Source: Atopomonas hussainii
GTDB lineage: Bacteria; Pseudomonadota; Gammaproteobacteria; Pseudomonadales; Pseudomonadaceae
Reading direction: 5' to 3'
Assembly (NCBI RefSeq): GCF_900109735.1
Contig: NZ_FOAS01000013.1
Coordinates: 1-64,000, forward strand
Length of the DNA: 64,000 nucleotides
Made by a program: the position numbers and the translations under genes. Numbering within the stretch: position 1 is the first letter of the stretch; each line of letters opens with the position of its first letter. This document shows, piece after piece, positions 9,294 to 19,714 of the stretch. The notes under the pieces were generated by a model. That model did no database searches, was not told the DNA's origin, and saw nothing but the letters and a program-made list of their open reading frames with translations.

Positions 9294-10238
9294 ATGGCCT
9301 TACCGCAAGCTCTACACAACCTGCGCCTGCCATTGATTGCAGCGCCGATGTTTCTGGTTTCCAACCCTAACCTGGTGCTTGGCTGCTGCCGCGCCGGCAT
9401 CGTCGGCAGCTTTCCGGCGCTTAACCAGCGCACTAGCGAAGGCTTTGAGCAGTGGCTGGAAGAAATCCAAGCCGGGCTTAACGCCAGCCAGTGCACCACG
9501 CCGTACGCCGTCAACCTGATCGTGCACCACAGCAATCCCCGCCTGCAGGCCGACTTAGAACTGTGCGTGAAGCACAAAGTACCGCTGATCATCACCAGCC
9601 TCGGCGCGGTGAAAGAAGTGGTCGACGCCGTGCACAGCTACGGCGGCTTAGTGTTCCACGATGTCACCAACAAGCGTCACGCCAAGAAAGCCGCTGAGGC
9701 TGGCGTAGACGGTTTGATTTGCGTGAGCGGCGGCGCTGGCGGGCATGCCGGCACTTTGAACCCCTTTGCGCTGATCAATGAAGTGCGCGAGTTCTTCGAC
9801 AAAACCGTGCTACTGGCCGGCTGCTTAAACCACGGCCACGACATTCTGGCCGCGCAAGCCATGGGCGCCGACTTGGCCTACGCCGGCACGCGCTTTATCG
9901 CCACCCAAGAGAACGGTGCCAGCGCCGAATACCAGCAAATGCTGTTGGACGCGCAGTCTGGCGACATCATTCACACCCCGGCGGTTTCCGGCGTACCAGC
10001 CAGCTTTATGCGCCAGAGCTTAGAAAAGGCCGGCTATGACCTCGCCAAGCTGAACGACAAAGGCGATGTTAACTACGGCGAAAAACTCAAACCCGTGGAT
10101 GACGAAGCCAAAGCGTGGAAGACCGTGTGGTCGGCCGGCCAAGGCGTGAGCGGCATTCACGACATTCCCAGCGTGGCCGACCTCGTGCAGCGCATGGAAG
10201 ACGAATACCGCGCCGCCCGCGCTCGTTTGGCCTTGTGA
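9294..10238 (+). CDS. Nitronate monooxygenase (FMN-dependent)
   Basis: 314 residues of the 2-nitropropane dioxygenase/nitronate monooxygenase TIM-barrel family. The start PLIAAPMFLVSNP, the FMN-phosphate region with VSGGAGGHAG, and the later GADLAYAGTRFIAT are family signatures. It probably detoxifies alkyl nitronates. Strong AAGGAG site 8 bases before the ATG. About 177 bases follow before the next gene, with no clear feature. Confidence 0.88.
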   Translation: MALPQALHNLRLPLIAAPMFLVSNPNLVLGCCRAGIVGSFPALNQRTSEGFEQWLEEIQAGLNASQCTTPYAVNLIVHHSNPRLQADLELCVKHKVPLIITSLGAVKEVVDAVHSYGGLVFHDVTNKRHAKKAAEAGVDGLICVSGGAGGHAGTLNPFALINEVREFFDKTVLLAGCLNHGHDILAAQAMGADLAYAGTRFIATQENGASAEYQQMLLDAQSGDIIHTPAVSGVPASFMRQSLEKAGYDLAKLNDKGDVNYGEKLKPVDDEAKAWKTVWSAGQGVSGIHDIPSVADLVQRMEDEYRAARARLAL

Positions 10239-10415
10239 GTGGGACTGGGGAGCGGCTAACCAGCCCTCCCCCATGCTGGCACTGTGCTTGCTTTTAACCT
10301 GCCGCGCAGCCCGCGCCAGCAGCCATCATCCCCCGCACGAGGGGCTGACAGTGCACCAGTACGGCGTTAACCTGTGCGCGGGAAATTACAAAAACCATCG
10401 CACAAGGGAATCAGG

Positions 10416-11492
10416 ATGAGCGACGTTCGCTACAAGATCATGTTTTCTGGGGAGCTGATGCCTGACTTCGATCTGGCTCAGGTAGAACAAAACTTAGCTC
10501 AGCTGTTCAAGTCAGATATCGACAAAATCCGTCAGCTGTTCTCCGGCAAACCGGTCGCGCTGAAGCGAGATTTAAGCGGCGCCCAAGCCGAAAAATACCT
10601 CACCGCCTTGCAACGTGCCGGCGCCAAAGTCAGCAAAGAAAATGACTTAGCCTCGGCCCTGAGTTTAGTCGCCACTGACGATCATCCTGAACCAGAACCA
10701 CAAACGGCCAGCGCATCGCCGGCCATGCAGGCGCAAGCCGATGACCGCATGAGCTGCCCTAAGTGCGGTTTCGAGCAACCCAAAGCCGCCGAGTGCTCCG
10801 GCTGCGGCATCATCATCGAAAAATTCCTCGCCCGTCAGACCGAGTTTGAAGCCAGCATTCAGCCGGCTACCAGCAGCGCAGCCTCGCCCTATGCCACCCC
10901 GCAAGCGGCGGTGTATGACAACACCGGCGAAGAAGGCGAGCTGAAATACCTAAACTTCGACGGCCGCATTGGGCGCCTGCGCCTGCTGGCGTGGAACCTA
11001 CTGTTAGTCCTCGTGGCCTATGCCATCATCGGCGTCGCCGCCGGCATGGTGATTGGCGACTTCCTCGCCCCGCTGGGCTGGTTGATCGGCATCGCGGCCT
11101 TTATCGCCTCTATGGTTTACTCGGTCAGCTTCAGCGTGCAGCGTCTGCACGACATCGGCTGGAGTGGGTGGTTGGTGCTGCTCAACTTCGTACCGTTTGT
11201 GAACATCGTCTTCCCCTTCCTGATGCTCTTCATGCCCGGCACTCAAGGCCCGAACCGCTTCGGCCCACCGCCGCCAGCCAATAGCACAGGGGTTAAAGTT
11301 GCCGCCGGCATCTTTATCGTGATTCTGGTGATTGTGCCGATCACAATGGCGATCAGCCTGCCTGCCTACATGGCCTACATGGAAAACGCCGGCATGATGG
11401 GCGGTGAAGGCATGGAGGGTATGGAGGGCATGGAAGGCTTCGACGAAGAGGCCTTCTTGGAATACCAACAGCAACTCGAACAGCAGCAATAA
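10416..11492 (+). CDS. DUF805 membrane protein with zinc ribbon
   Basis: 358 residues in three parts. A soluble N-terminal domain (1-75) of unknown role is followed by a zinc-ribbon-like segment with CPKCGF and CSGCG (about 110-130). The C-terminal part is a DUF805 membrane domain with roughly four helices and the conserved QRLHDIGWSGW motif. The tail contains tandem GME repeats before a Glu/Gln-rich end. The ATG at 10416 has AGGA just before it; the longer frame would add 14 unconserved residues. An SDR gene starts immediately after the stop. Function unknown. Confidence 0.75.
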   Translation: MSDVRYKIMFSGELMPDFDLAQVEQNLAQLFKSDIDKIRQLFSGKPVALKRDLSGAQAEKYLTALQRAGAKVSKENDLASALSLVATDDHPEPEPQTASASPAMQAQADDRMSCPKCGFEQPKAAECSGCGIIIEKFLARQTEFEASIQPATSSAASPYATPQAAVYDNTGEEGELKYLNFDGRIGRLRLLAWNLLLVLVAYAIIGVAAGMVIGDFLAPLGWLIGIAAFIASMVYSVSFSVQRLHDIGWSGWLVLLNFVPFVNIVFPFLMLFMPGTQGPNRFGPPPPANSTGVKVAAGIFIVILVIVPITMAISLPAYMAYMENAGMMGGEGMEGMEGMEGFDEEAFLEYQQQLEQQQ

Positions 11493-12278
11493 GTGACGGC
11501 CTTTGCCTTAGTCACAGGCGCCAGCTCCGGTCTTGGGCTGGCGTTGGCTGAAGCGCTCGCTCGCCAAGGGCGGGCGCTAATGCTGCTGGCCCGCAACAAA
11601 GAACAACTGCACCAGATTGCCAACGAACTGCAACGTCGCTTTGGCGTTGAGGTGTTGGTGCGCGCCTGCGACCTGAGCAAGCCACTGCAAGTCACCGGCT
11701 TGATTCAAGAAGTGGAAGAGTCTGGCTTAGCCATCGACCTGCTGGTGAATAACGCGGGCCTTGGCACCGCCGGCGCGTTTCTCGCTCAAGAGTGGGCCGA
11801 CGAAAAGCAAGAACTGGAAGTCAACATTCTCGCCCTCACCCAGCTGTGCCATGGCATTGGTGGGCTGATGGCGCGGCAAAGCGGCGGGCAGATTCTCAAT
11901 GTCGCCTCCGCTGCGGCCTTCCAGCCCGGCCCGTGGATGAGCAGCTACTACGCCAGCAAAGCCTATGTGCTGAATTTCTCCGAAGGGTTACGCGAAGAAC
12001 TCAAACCCTTAGGGATTGGCGTCAGCGTGTTGTGCCCCGGCCCCACGCGTACGCACTTCTTCGCTCAAGCCGGTATCGACGCCAGCAAACTGGACAACTC
12101 GCCGCTGATGATGAGCGCCGATCAGGTCGCACTGATTGCCGTGCGCGGGCTGGCAAAAAATCGCGCGATTATTATCCCCGGCCTGTTTAACAAGCTGCTG
12201 ACCCTAACCCCGCGTTTGGCGCCGCGCTGGGTGGTGCGCCGCTTGGCTGGGCGTATCAATCGGATGTTTGTGCACTGA
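11493..12278 (+). CDS. Short-chain dehydrogenase/reductase
   Basis: 261-residue classical SDR. TGASSGLG binds the nucleotide near the N-terminus, NNAG is near residue 87, and the catalytic Ser plus YxxxK are present in NVASAAAF and SYYASKAY. The C-terminal extension with a basic end recalls DltE/YqjQ-type SDRs acting on lipids; the substrate is unknown. It begins with GTG directly abutting the DUF805 stop, so translation is coupled. Confidence 0.85.
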   Translation: MTAFALVTGASSGLGLALAEALARQGRALMLLARNKEQLHQIANELQRRFGVEVLVRACDLSKPLQVTGLIQEVEESGLAIDLLVNNAGLGTAGAFLAQEWADEKQELEVNILALTQLCHGIGGLMARQSGGQILNVASAAAFQPGPWMSSYYASKAYVLNFSEGLREELKPLGIGVSVLCPGPTRTHFFAQAGIDASKLDNSPLMMSADQVALIAVRGLAKNRAIIIPGLFNKLLTLTPRLAPRWVVRRLAGRINRMFVH

Positions 12279-12330
12279 GCATGCACACTACTGAGCCACT
12301 GATTAAAACAACAGCTCCCTGACCCTCTAA

Positions 12331-12367
12331 ACAACCACGCCGAGCATTGCTCGGCGTGGTTGTTTTT
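12331..12367 (+). terminator. Intrinsic terminator after the SDR gene
   Basis: A 14-16 bp stem (ACAACCACGCCGAGCA with its complement) with a very short loop and a T-run at 12363-12367. It lies between the convergent SDR and parC genes. On the minus strand the following T-run is weaker, but the hairpin may serve parC too. Confidence 0.88.
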
Positions 12368-12378
12368 AGCACGGCGGC

Positions 12379-14640
12379 TTAAGCCTCCGGCGCATTCACC
12401 TCAAGGCGATCGACCTTCTGGAAGCCACGCGGCAGCTTATTACCCCGGCGGCCACGCTCACCTTGGTAATGCACCAAGTCGTCGGGCTTTAAGGTCAGAT
12501 TGCGCTTGCCGGCTTGCAACACTAAGCTTGCGCCCTCGGGCACCACGGCCAGATCCACCAGTAACTCTTCACGCTTACTGGCGCGATCGGTCGGAATGCC
12601 GATGATCTTATTGCCCCTACCCTTCGACAGCTGCGGCAAGTCGGCCACTTTAAACAGCAGCAGACGGCCTTCGCTGGTTACTGCGGCGAGCAAATCGTTT
12701 TCAAGCTTGTGCAGCGGTTTGGGCGGCATCACCCGAGCGTTATCGGGCAAGTTAAGCAGCGCCTTGCCGGCCTTGTTTTTCGCCAGTAAATCGGCGCCCT
12801 TCACCACAAAACCGTAACCGGCATCGCTGGCGACGATCAGCAGCGTTTCATCTTCAGGCAGCAAGACATGCTCGAAGCTCGCACCCGCCGGTGGCTGCAA
12901 GCGACCAGTCAGCGGCTCGCCCTGCCCACGTGCGGATGGCAAGCTGTGCGCGGCCAGCGAATAACTACGCCCCGTGGTATCGAGGAACACCGCTTGTTGA
13001 TTAGAGCGGCCGATAGCACTGCCCAGATAACTGTCGCCGGCTTTATACGACAGCGCAGCGGCGTCCACATCGTGGCCCTTAGCGCAGCGCACCCAGCCTT
13101 TTTCCGACAACACCACAGTGACCGGCTCGGTGGGCATTAGGTCGGCTTCGGACAGCGCTTTGGCTTCGGCACGCACCACCAGCGGGGAGCGGCGCTCGTC
13201 GCCATAGGTTTCGGCATCGGCAATCAGTTCTTCGCGTACTAAATTGCGCAGCTTGCCTTCGTTACCCAGCAGCGCCAGCAGTTCGGCGCGCTCTTTAGCG
13301 AGCGCATCTTGCTCGCCGCGAATCTTCATTTCTTCGAGGCGCGCTAACTGACGCAAGCGGGTATCGAGAATGTAATCGGCTTGCACTTCGGTGAGGCCAA
13401 AGCGCTCCATCAGCACCGGCTTGGGCTGATCCTCGGTGCGGATGATGTGGATCACTTCGTCGAGGTTTAAGAAGGCAATCAGCAAGCCTTCCAACAGGTG
13501 CAAACGCCGCTCGACCTTATCTAAGCGGAACTCCAAACGGCGGCGCACGGTGCCGATGCGGTACACCAGCCATTCGCTGAGCAGCTCTTTGAGGCCCTTC
13601 ACTTGCGGGCGACCGTCGAGGCCGATCACGTTGAGGTTAACCCGGTAGCTGGACTCTAAATCGGTGGTGGCAAACAGGTGACGCATCAGCTCTTGCAGGT
13701 CGATGCGGTTAGAGCGCGGCACAATCACGATGCGGGTGGGGTTCTCGTGATCGGATTCGTCACGCAAGTCGCTAACCATCGGCAGCTTTTTGGCCTGCAT
13801 TTGCCCAGCGATTTGCTCCAGCACCTTAGCGCCAGACACCTGATGCGGCAGCGCGGTGACTACCACTTCGCCATCTTCAATGCAGTACACGGCACGCATA
13901 CGCACCGAGCCACGGCCGGTGGTGTACATCTTCTGCAGGTCTTCCGCCGCGGTGATGATCTCCGCTTCGGTAGGGAAGTCCGGCCCCGGCACGTGTTCCA
14001 TCAGCTGTTCAAGGCTGGTCTCGGGCTGCTCCAGCAAGCGCACGCACGCGGCCGCCACTTCGCGCAGGTTATGCGGCGGCACGTCGGTGGCCATGCCCAC
14101 GGCGATGCCGGTGGTGCCGTTGAGCAGCAGGTTAGGTAAGCGCGCCGGCAACACTTGCGGCTCGTCCATGGTACCGTCGAAGTTGGGCTGCCAATCCACC
14201 GTGCCTTGGCCCAGCTCATTGAGCAGCACTTCGGAGTAACGCGACAAACGTGCTTCGGTATAACGCATGGCGGCGAAGGATTTCGGGTCGTCCGGCGCAC
14301 CCCAGTTACCTTGGCCGTCGACCAGCGGATAGCGGTACGAGAACGGCTGCGCCATCAGCACCATGGCCTCATAACAGGCGCTATCACCGTGCGGGTGGTA
14401 CTTACCCAGCACATCACCGACAGTACGCGCCGACTTCTTGTGCTTGGAGTCGGCACTCAAGCCCAGCTCGCTCATGGCATAGACAATGCGCCGCTGCACG
14501 GGCTTTAAGCCGTCGCCGATATGCGGCAAAGCGCGGTCCATGATCACGTACATCGAGTAGTTGAGGTACGCCTGCTCGGTAAAGTCGGCCAGCGAGCGGC
14601 GCTCAACGCCTTCGAGGCTCAGGTCTTGGGTATCACTCAT
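12379..14640 (-). CDS. parC: DNA topoisomerase IV subunit A
   Basis: 753-residue type IIA topoisomerase subunit that cuts and religates DNA to decatenate daughter chromosomes with ParE. The quinolone-determining region reads [11 protein letters not shown], so the Ser and Glu positions carry the usual wild-type residues. The catalytic tyrosine is in ARLSRYSE or MRYTEAR nearby, and a beta-pinwheel domain fills the C-terminus. It starts by a 4-base ATGA overlap with the retropepsin gene. It is last in an operon that also contains parE. Confidence 0.95.
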   Translation of the reverse strand: MSDTQDLSLEGVERRSLADFTEQAYLNYSMYVIMDRALPHIGDGLKPVQRRIVYAMSELGLSADSKHKKSARTVGDVLGKYHPHGDSACYEAMVLMAQPFSYRYPLVDGQGNWGAPDDPKSFAAMRYTEARLSRYSEVLLNELGQGTVDWQPNFDGTMDEPQVLPARLPNLLLNGTTGIAVGMATDVPPHNLREVAAACVRLLEQPETSLEQLMEHVPGPDFPTEAEIITAAEDLQKMYTTGRGSVRMRAVYCIEDGEVVVTALPHQVSGAKVLEQIAGQMQAKKLPMVSDLRDESDHENPTRIVIVPRSNRIDLQELMRHLFATTDLESSYRVNLNVIGLDGRPQVKGLKELLSEWLVYRIGTVRRRLEFRLDKVERRLHLLEGLLIAFLNLDEVIHIIRTEDQPKPVLMERFGLTEVQADYILDTRLRQLARLEEMKIRGEQDALAKERAELLALLGNEGKLRNLVREELIADAETYGDERRSPLVVRAEAKALSEADLMPTEPVTVVLSEKGWVRCAKGHDVDAAALSYKAGDSYLGSAIGRSNQQAVFLDTTGRSYSLAAHSLPSARGQGEPLTGRLQPPAGASFEHVLLPEDETLLIVASDAGYGFVVKGADLLAKNKAGKALLNLPDNARVMPPKPLHKLENDLLAAVTSEGRLLLFKVADLPQLSKGRGNKIIGIPTDRASKREELLVDLAVVPEGASLVLQAGKRNLTLKPDDLVHYQGERGRRGNKLPRGFQKVDRLEVNAPEA

Positions 14641-15185
14641 TGGTGGGCTTCCCGTGTTGTTGCCGCCAAACGCAGGCGTAGTTCGTCGCCGCGTTGGGTA
14701 AATTCCAATTGTTTTAACGCGCTCATGCCGAGCAACACTTCGTGGCCGGCCAAATTCGGCGCCACGGTGGCGCGCACATCAAATAAGCGCAGATCGCCTA
14801 AGGTGAGGCGCTTAAGCACCGTGCGATAACCACGGCTAATGCCGTTGGCGGTGGCCAGCTCGACGGGCAGACCTTCTTCCAACTGCAACTCGGCAGCGAG
14901 GCTTTCGGGGATTGCCACATCGGTGGCGCCGGTATCCAGCAGATACACCACAGCCACGCCGTTGATGGTGCCGGAAGCCACGTAATGGCCCTGTCGATTG
15001 CGCTTAAGCACCACCTCAACACTGCCGTCGCTGAGCTGCTCGCTGACCGGCACACTGTTGGGGTTGAGCTGTTTTTTCTCCCACTGGGCGAAAAACTGCA
15101 CGGCCAAGGCCATACCGATAATCCACGCGATGATCATCATCGCGCGGCCCTGTTTGCGTACGCCGTCTGGCGGGGCTTCGCTCAT
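14637..15185 (-). CDS. Membrane-anchored retropepsin-like aspartic protease (TIGR02281 type)
   Basis: 182 residues: one N-terminal membrane helix (about 17-33) and a single retropepsin-type domain with the catalytic motif LLDTGATDV and the later [12 protein letters not shown]. Single-domain aspartic proteases of this clan work as dimers; the active site here should face the periplasm. Overlaps parC and the phytase-like gene by 4 bases on each side. Substrate unknown. Confidence 0.85.
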   Translation of the reverse strand: MSEAPPDGVRKQGRAMMIIAWIIGMALAVQFFAQWEKKQLNPNSVPVSEQLSDGSVEVVLKRNRQGHYVASGTINGVAVVYLLDTGATDVAIPESLAAELQLEEGLPVELATANGISRGYRTVLKRLTLGDLRLFDVRATVAPNLAGHEVLLGMSALKQLEFTQRGDELRLRLAATTREAHQ

Positions 15186-16168
15186 CGGGCCATCCAGCCG
15201 CCTTGCGGCAGGTTAAAGCGGAACAAATACGGTCGCGTGTCGCCATCACTCAGGCGTGCTTTATCGCCGTTATCGATACCTACCCAAGCGCCTTCGGCGT
15301 CTAGGCTCATGGCCTCGGCCACGCCATAGGGGGTGTTGTAGCGGTATTGGTCATCTTGCAGGGTTTCGGCAAAACCCCAGCAGCGCTGCAGTTCGCCCTT
15401 GGCGGTATCGCGGCGACAAATGCGGTGCTCAGAGCGCTCTAGGGTAAACAAGCGCTGCTGATACAGGCTCAGCGCGGTGTAGTCCAAAGCAATCGGCGCA
15501 CTGACACCATCCCACGCTGCACGAGTGCCGGCATCGACACTCAGCACACAAGCGCTGCTGCACTGCCAGCCCTTGCTGGTGTTCTGCACGCTGAGCAAAC
15601 CGCGCGGTTCGCGCTCGGCAGCCAGCCACAACTGTTGTCCATCGGGGCTAACGGCCAAGCCTTCGGCGTAGGCGTTAAAGCGCTGAAACAAGCCGCGTGC
15701 ACGGGCTTGCGACCAAAGCTTTTTCGGCAACCGCAGCCATTCGGCTTTACCGTTGCGAGCAAGTTTGAGCACCGCGACACGGCTTTCGCTGACCAAATAC
15801 AGGTTGCCGTCTTGGTCGCAGTCCATGCCTTCAAAATCTAATTCGCCGCCGCGTAACTGCGCCGCCAACCAGTTGCGCGCCCGCATGCCGAACGGTAGCG
15901 GGCTCGGCGGGCTGGGCGGCAAGGCAAACATCAGCGCCTCGGCACGTAGCACCTCGCCGTCTTCACGCAGGCGAAACACCGCATCATCGACGCGATCCGA
16001 AATAGCCCACAGCTGGCCACGACACTCAGTCACGCCGGATAAATTGCCGCCAAACAGACCTTCCACTGGCCATGCCTTAGCCAGCTGCAATTGCGGCCAA
16101 GTGGCTTCTTCGGCATGGCTGTTAAGCGCCAGCGCAGTGAGCGCCAGCGCCAGCAAACCACGCCGCAT
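15182..16168 (-). CDS. Exported phytase-like esterase/beta-propeller protein
   Basis: 328 residues with a signal peptide (MRRGLLALALTALALNSHA). The mature part resembles the 'esterase-like activity of phytase' family: repeated blades such as ECRGQLWAISDR, FEGMDCDQDGNLYLVSE and AEGLAVSPDGQQLWLAAE. It is likely a periplasmic propeller; catalytic activity is not assured. It sits between parE and the retropepsin with overlapping start and stop codons on both sides, and the orthologue occupies this place in Pseudomonas as I recall. Confidence 0.75.
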   Translation of the reverse strand: MRRGLLALALTALALNSHAEEATWPQLQLAKAWPVEGLFGGNLSGVTECRGQLWAISDRVDDAVFRLREDGEVLRAEALMFALPPSPPSPLPFGMRARNWLAAQLRGGELDFEGMDCDQDGNLYLVSESRVAVLKLARNGKAEWLRLPKKLWSQARARGLFQRFNAYAEGLAVSPDGQQLWLAAEREPRGLLSVQNTSKGWQCSSACVLSVDAGTRAAWDGVSAPIALDYTALSLYQQRLFTLERSEHRICRRDTAKGELQRCWGFAETLQDDQYRYNTPYGVAEAMSLDAEGAWVGIDNGDKARLSDGDTRPYLFRFNLPQGGWMAR

Positions 16169-18057
16169 TAGCCCAGCACCTCGGCCAGATTGCCTTTGCT
16201 TTCGAGCCAGCTTTTGCGGTCGCCGGAGCGTTTTTTCGCCAGCAGCATGTCCATGATCTCCAGCGTGCCTTGTTCGTCATCCAAGGTTAGCTGCACCAAG
16301 CGGCGGGTGTTGGGGTCCATGGTGGTTTCGCGCAGCTGCAGCGGGTTCATCTCACCCAAGCCTTTAAAGCGGGTGACTTGCGGCTTGCCGCGTTTTTTCT
16401 CGGCAGTGATGCGCTCGAGAATGCCGTCCCGCTCGGGCTCATCCAGGGCGTAAAACACCTCTTTGCCGAGGTCGATACGGAACAGCGGTGGCATGGCAAC
16501 GAACACATGGCCGGCCTCGACCAGCGGGCGGAAATGCTGCACGAACAAAGCGCACAGCAAGGTGGCGATGTGCAGACCGTCGGAGTCGGCATCGGCGAGG
16601 ATGCAGATCTTGCCGTAGCGCAGCTGAGTTAAATCCGCCGCGCCGGGGTCAACGCCGATGGCCACGGCGATGTCGTGCACTTCTTGGCTGCCGAGCACTT
16701 CGCCGGCGTCAACTTCCCAGGTATTCAGAATCTTGCCGCGCAGCGGCATGATGGCTTGGAACTCTTTATCGCGCGCTTGTTTGGCACTGCCGCCGGCGGA
16801 GTCACCTTCCACCAAGAACAGCTCGCTGCGGCGCGGGTCTTGACCCACACAATCAGCCAATTTGCCGGGCAATGCTGGGCCTTGGGTGATCTTTTTCCGC
16901 TCGACTTTTTTGCCGGCTTTTAAGCGTCGGCTGGCGTTGCTGATCGCCAATTCGGCCAGCTGCTGACCTATGTCGGCGTGCTGGTTGAGCCACAGGCTGA
17001 AGGCGTCTTTGACGATGCCAGAAACAAACGCGGCGGCTTCGCGCGACGACAGTCGCTCTTTGGTTTGCCCGGAGAACTGCGGCTCCTGCATCTTCATCGA
17101 CAGCACGTAGCTGATGCGTTCCCAGACATCTTCCGGCGCTAGCTTGACGCCACGCGGCAGCAAGTTACGGAATTCGCAGAACTCGCGCAGCGCATCCAGC
17201 AGGCCTTGGCGCAGGCCATTGACATGGGTGCCGCCTTGCGCGGTGGGAATCAAGTTAACGTAGCTTTCCTGCAGGCTTTCACCGCCTTCTGGCAGCCACA
17301 GCACGGCCCAGTCGCAGGCTTCCTTATTACCTGCCATGGAGCCATGGAACGGCACTTCGGGCAGGCGCTCGGCTTCGCCGATGCTATCGAGCAAATAGGC
17401 GCGCAGGCCGTCTTGGTAGTGCCATTCGAGCACTTCACCGCTGTTACGGTCATCGAATACCACTTTCAGGCCCGGACACAGCACGGCCTTGGCCTTGAGC
17501 AGGTGCTTTAAGCGGCTGACGGAAAACTTCGGCGAATCGAAATACTGCGCATCCGGCCAGAAGTGCACAGTGGTGCCAGTGTTGCGCTTGCCGACGCTGC
17601 CGACCACGGCCAACTCGCTGGCTTTAAAGCCGTTCTCGAAGGCCATCTGGTATTCCTGACCATCGCGCTTAACCCGCACCTCAACGCGATTCGACAGGGC
17701 GTTGACCACCGAGATACCCACGCCGTGCAAACCGCCGGAGAACTGGTAGTTCTTATTGGAGAACTTACCGCCGGCGTGCAGCTTGGTGAGGATCAGCTCG
17801 ACGCCGCAAATGCCTTCTTCGGGGTGAATATCCACCGGCATGCCTCGACCATCGTCGCTGACTTCCAGCGAGTTATCGGCGTGCAGCACGACCGTCACGC
17901 AGCTGGCGTGACCGGCCAGCGCTTCGTCGACGCTGTTGTCGATGACTTCTTGCGCAAGATGGTTGGGGCGTGCGGTGTCGGTGTACATGCCCGGGCGCTT
18001 GCGCACCGGATCGAGGCCGGAGAGGACTTCAATAGCGTCGGCGTTATAACTGGTCAT
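16168..18057 (-). CDS. parE: DNA topoisomerase IV subunit B
   Basis: 629-residue ATPase subunit of topoisomerase IV. The GHKL ATP site is seen in EVIDNSVDEAL and DGRGMPVD, and the TOPRIM metal site in EGDSAGG and DADSDG. With ParC it decatenates replicated chromosomes. It lies downstream of yqiA by 23 bases and shares TAATG with the phytase-like gene, so both topoisomerase subunits can come from a single mRNA. Confidence 0.96.
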   Translation of the reverse strand: MTSYNADAIEVLSGLDPVRKRPGMYTDTARPNHLAQEVIDNSVDEALAGHASCVTVVLHADNSLEVSDDGRGMPVDIHPEEGICGVELILTKLHAGGKFSNKNYQFSGGLHGVGISVVNALSNRVEVRVKRDGQEYQMAFENGFKASELAVVGSVGKRNTGTTVHFWPDAQYFDSPKFSVSRLKHLLKAKAVLCPGLKVVFDDRNSGEVLEWHYQDGLRAYLLDSIGEAERLPEVPFHGSMAGNKEACDWAVLWLPEGGESLQESYVNLIPTAQGGTHVNGLRQGLLDALREFCEFRNLLPRGVKLAPEDVWERISYVLSMKMQEPQFSGQTKERLSSREAAAFVSGIVKDAFSLWLNQHADIGQQLAELAISNASRRLKAGKKVERKKITQGPALPGKLADCVGQDPRRSELFLVEGDSAGGSAKQARDKEFQAIMPLRGKILNTWEVDAGEVLGSQEVHDIAVAIGVDPGAADLTQLRYGKICILADADSDGLHIATLLCALFVQHFRPLVEAGHVFVAMPPLFRIDLGKEVFYALDEPERDGILERITAEKKRGKPQVTRFKGLGEMNPLQLRETTMDPNTRRLVQLTLDDEQGTLEIMDMLLAKKRSGDRKSWLESKGNLAEVLG

Positions 18058-18080
18058 AGGCCTTTCTTGTACGTGGTCGA

Positions 18081-18707
18081 TTAACGCAATTGGCTGGGGT
18101 TAGCGGGGTTTTGCCACACGCTTGGCGGCCAGCCAGCAAAGGCCAACAGCGCCGGAATGTGTGCGGCAAAGTGGCGAAATCCGTGCTCGCCGCCGGGCTC
18201 TACCCGCAGCGCGCAGCCTCGGTAATAGGCCACTGCATCGCGATAATCGAGGGTTTCATCCTGGGTTTGCAACCATACCTGATAGCGCTGCCCGGCGCAC
18301 GGCGGCGGGCACTGCAAGGCGTTGATTTCGTCGACAAAGTCTTGCGTCAGCTGCCACGTTTCGCCGCTGTGATAGTTGCGCTGCTCCCCCAAGTAATCAC
18401 TCACCCAGCGCGACGGCGCCACGGCAGGGTTAATCAGCAAGGCTTTCAGGCCATGCTTCTCGGCCAGTGCGGTGGCGTAGTAGCCGCCTAAGGAGCTGCC
18501 GATTAGCACCGGCGGCACGACCTCTTGCGCCATGCGCTGCTCAATCAGCGCCAGCGCTTGGGCGGGGCTGTGCGGTAATTGCGGGGCGTATAAGCGTTCG
18601 GCGTGGCCAAGCTTGCTCAGTGCGTCCTGTAAAAGACGCACTTTGAGTGACTGCGGCGAGCTGTTAAAGCCATGCAGGTAGATGAGTAACGGTAAATCGG
18701 CGCTCAC
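18081..18707 (-). CDS. yqiA: YqiA-family alpha/beta-hydrolase esterase
   Basis: 208 residues. The alpha/beta-hydrolase nucleophile elbow is GSSLGG, the N-terminus LLIYLHGFNSSP is the family hallmark, and the catalytic His lies near the end in GGEHGFRH. E. coli YqiA hydrolyses short acyl esters; its physiological substrate is unclear. Between cpdA and parE in one operon, as in enterobacteria and Pseudomonas. Confidence 0.9.
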   Translation of the reverse strand: MSADLPLLIYLHGFNSSPQSLKVRLLQDALSKLGHAERLYAPQLPHSPAQALALIEQRMAQEVVPPVLIGSSLGGYYATALAEKHGLKALLINPAVAPSRWVSDYLGEQRNYHSGETWQLTQDFVDEINALQCPPPCAGQRYQVWLQTQDETLDYRDAVAYYRGCALRVEPGGEHGFRHFAAHIPALLAFAGWPPSVWQNPANPSQLR

Positions 18708-18780
18708 GCGGTGGGCTCCAACGACTCTGACAGGCCGCCTACCTTAGCAGCTCGCCTTAGCGCTGGGGACTGTCACCGAG

Positions 18781-19596
18781 TCAGTAACCCTTGACGCTGT
18801 AATCGACCACAAAGTCGATGCCGGTCACGCGCGACACGCCGGTTTCCAGCCCGCCATCGGGCAGCAAACGCAGCCAGCGATAGCCCGGCGGCTGAGTGTC
18901 GACCTGAAAGTCTTCACTGCCGGGGGCGAACTGCACACAGGTAGACGGCGTGGCGAGCAAGCGGTAGTGCCCGCGCAGCTGGTCAAACTCTTGGTGGATG
19001 TGCCCCCACAGCAAGCATTTCACCTGCGGTGCGGCATCTAAGCGGCTGAGCAGCGCTTGGGCATTTTTGATCCCAATCGGCTCCAGCCACTGACAACCTA
19101 CCGACACCGGATGATGGTGGCAGACCACCAAGCAATGTCGCGCTCCCGCTGAAGCCAAGGCGTTATCCAACAGCTGTAATTGATCGTCACGCAGGTAGCC
19201 GGGCACGCTGCCTTCCACGCTGGTATCGAGCAAAATGACTCGCCAAGCGCCCAGATCAGTCACGGCCACCAAACGCTGATCGGCGGCGCAGAGCTGCTGC
19301 ATCGGTGCCACTTCGTCGTGATTGCCGGCCAGCCAGCGCTGTGGCGCTTTAAGCGGCGCGGTCAGCTCAGCAAAGCGCTGGTAGGCCGCCATGCTGGCGT
19401 CTTGTGCTAAGTCGCCGGTGCCGAGCAGCAAATCGATCTGCGCTTGCTCGGCCTGCACCTTATCGACCACTTTGGCCAAGCTGTGCGCGGTATCCATGCC
19501 CAGCAGGCAGCCGTCAGCCTCAGCAAACAAATGGCTGTCAGATAACTGCACAACCGTCAGCGGACGGTCACTGGGGCAATCGATCAGGCTGGGCAA
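18781..19596 (-). CDS. cpdA: 3',5'-cyclic-AMP phosphodiesterase
   Basis: 271-residue calcineurin-like metallophosphoesterase that degrades cAMP. The metal-binding blocks are in order: QLSDSHL, GTGDLAQD, GNHDE, VCHHHP, WGHIHQ. The start is a TTG at 19596 with a strong AAGGAG 9 bases upstream; no ATG fits. A rare start codon behind a strong ribosome site may keep the enzyme low. It follows DUF1249 after 118 bases, enough for a second promoter. Confidence 0.93.
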   Translation of the reverse strand: MPSLIDCPSDRPLTVVQLSDSHLFAEADGCLLGMDTAHSLAKVVDKVQAEQAQIDLLLGTGDLAQDASMAAYQRFAELTAPLKAPQRWLAGNHDEVAPMQQLCAADQRLVAVTDLGAWRVILLDTSVEGSVPGYLRDDQLQLLDNALASAGARHCLVVCHHHPVSVGCQWLEPIGIKNAQALLSRLDAAPQVKCLLWGHIHQEFDQLRGHYRLLATPSTCVQFAPGSEDFQVDTQPPGYRWLRLLPDGGLETGVSRVTGIDFVVDYSVKGY

Positions 19597-19714
19597 TGCC
19601 GCCTACTCCTTACAAGCCGTGGTTACGGCACAAACTGTTCACACAGCGTAAAAGCTGACTCTTGAGCGTGGCAGGAAAAACCGCGTTTTGCTGCCAGCCA
19701 CTTCACACTTCGCC

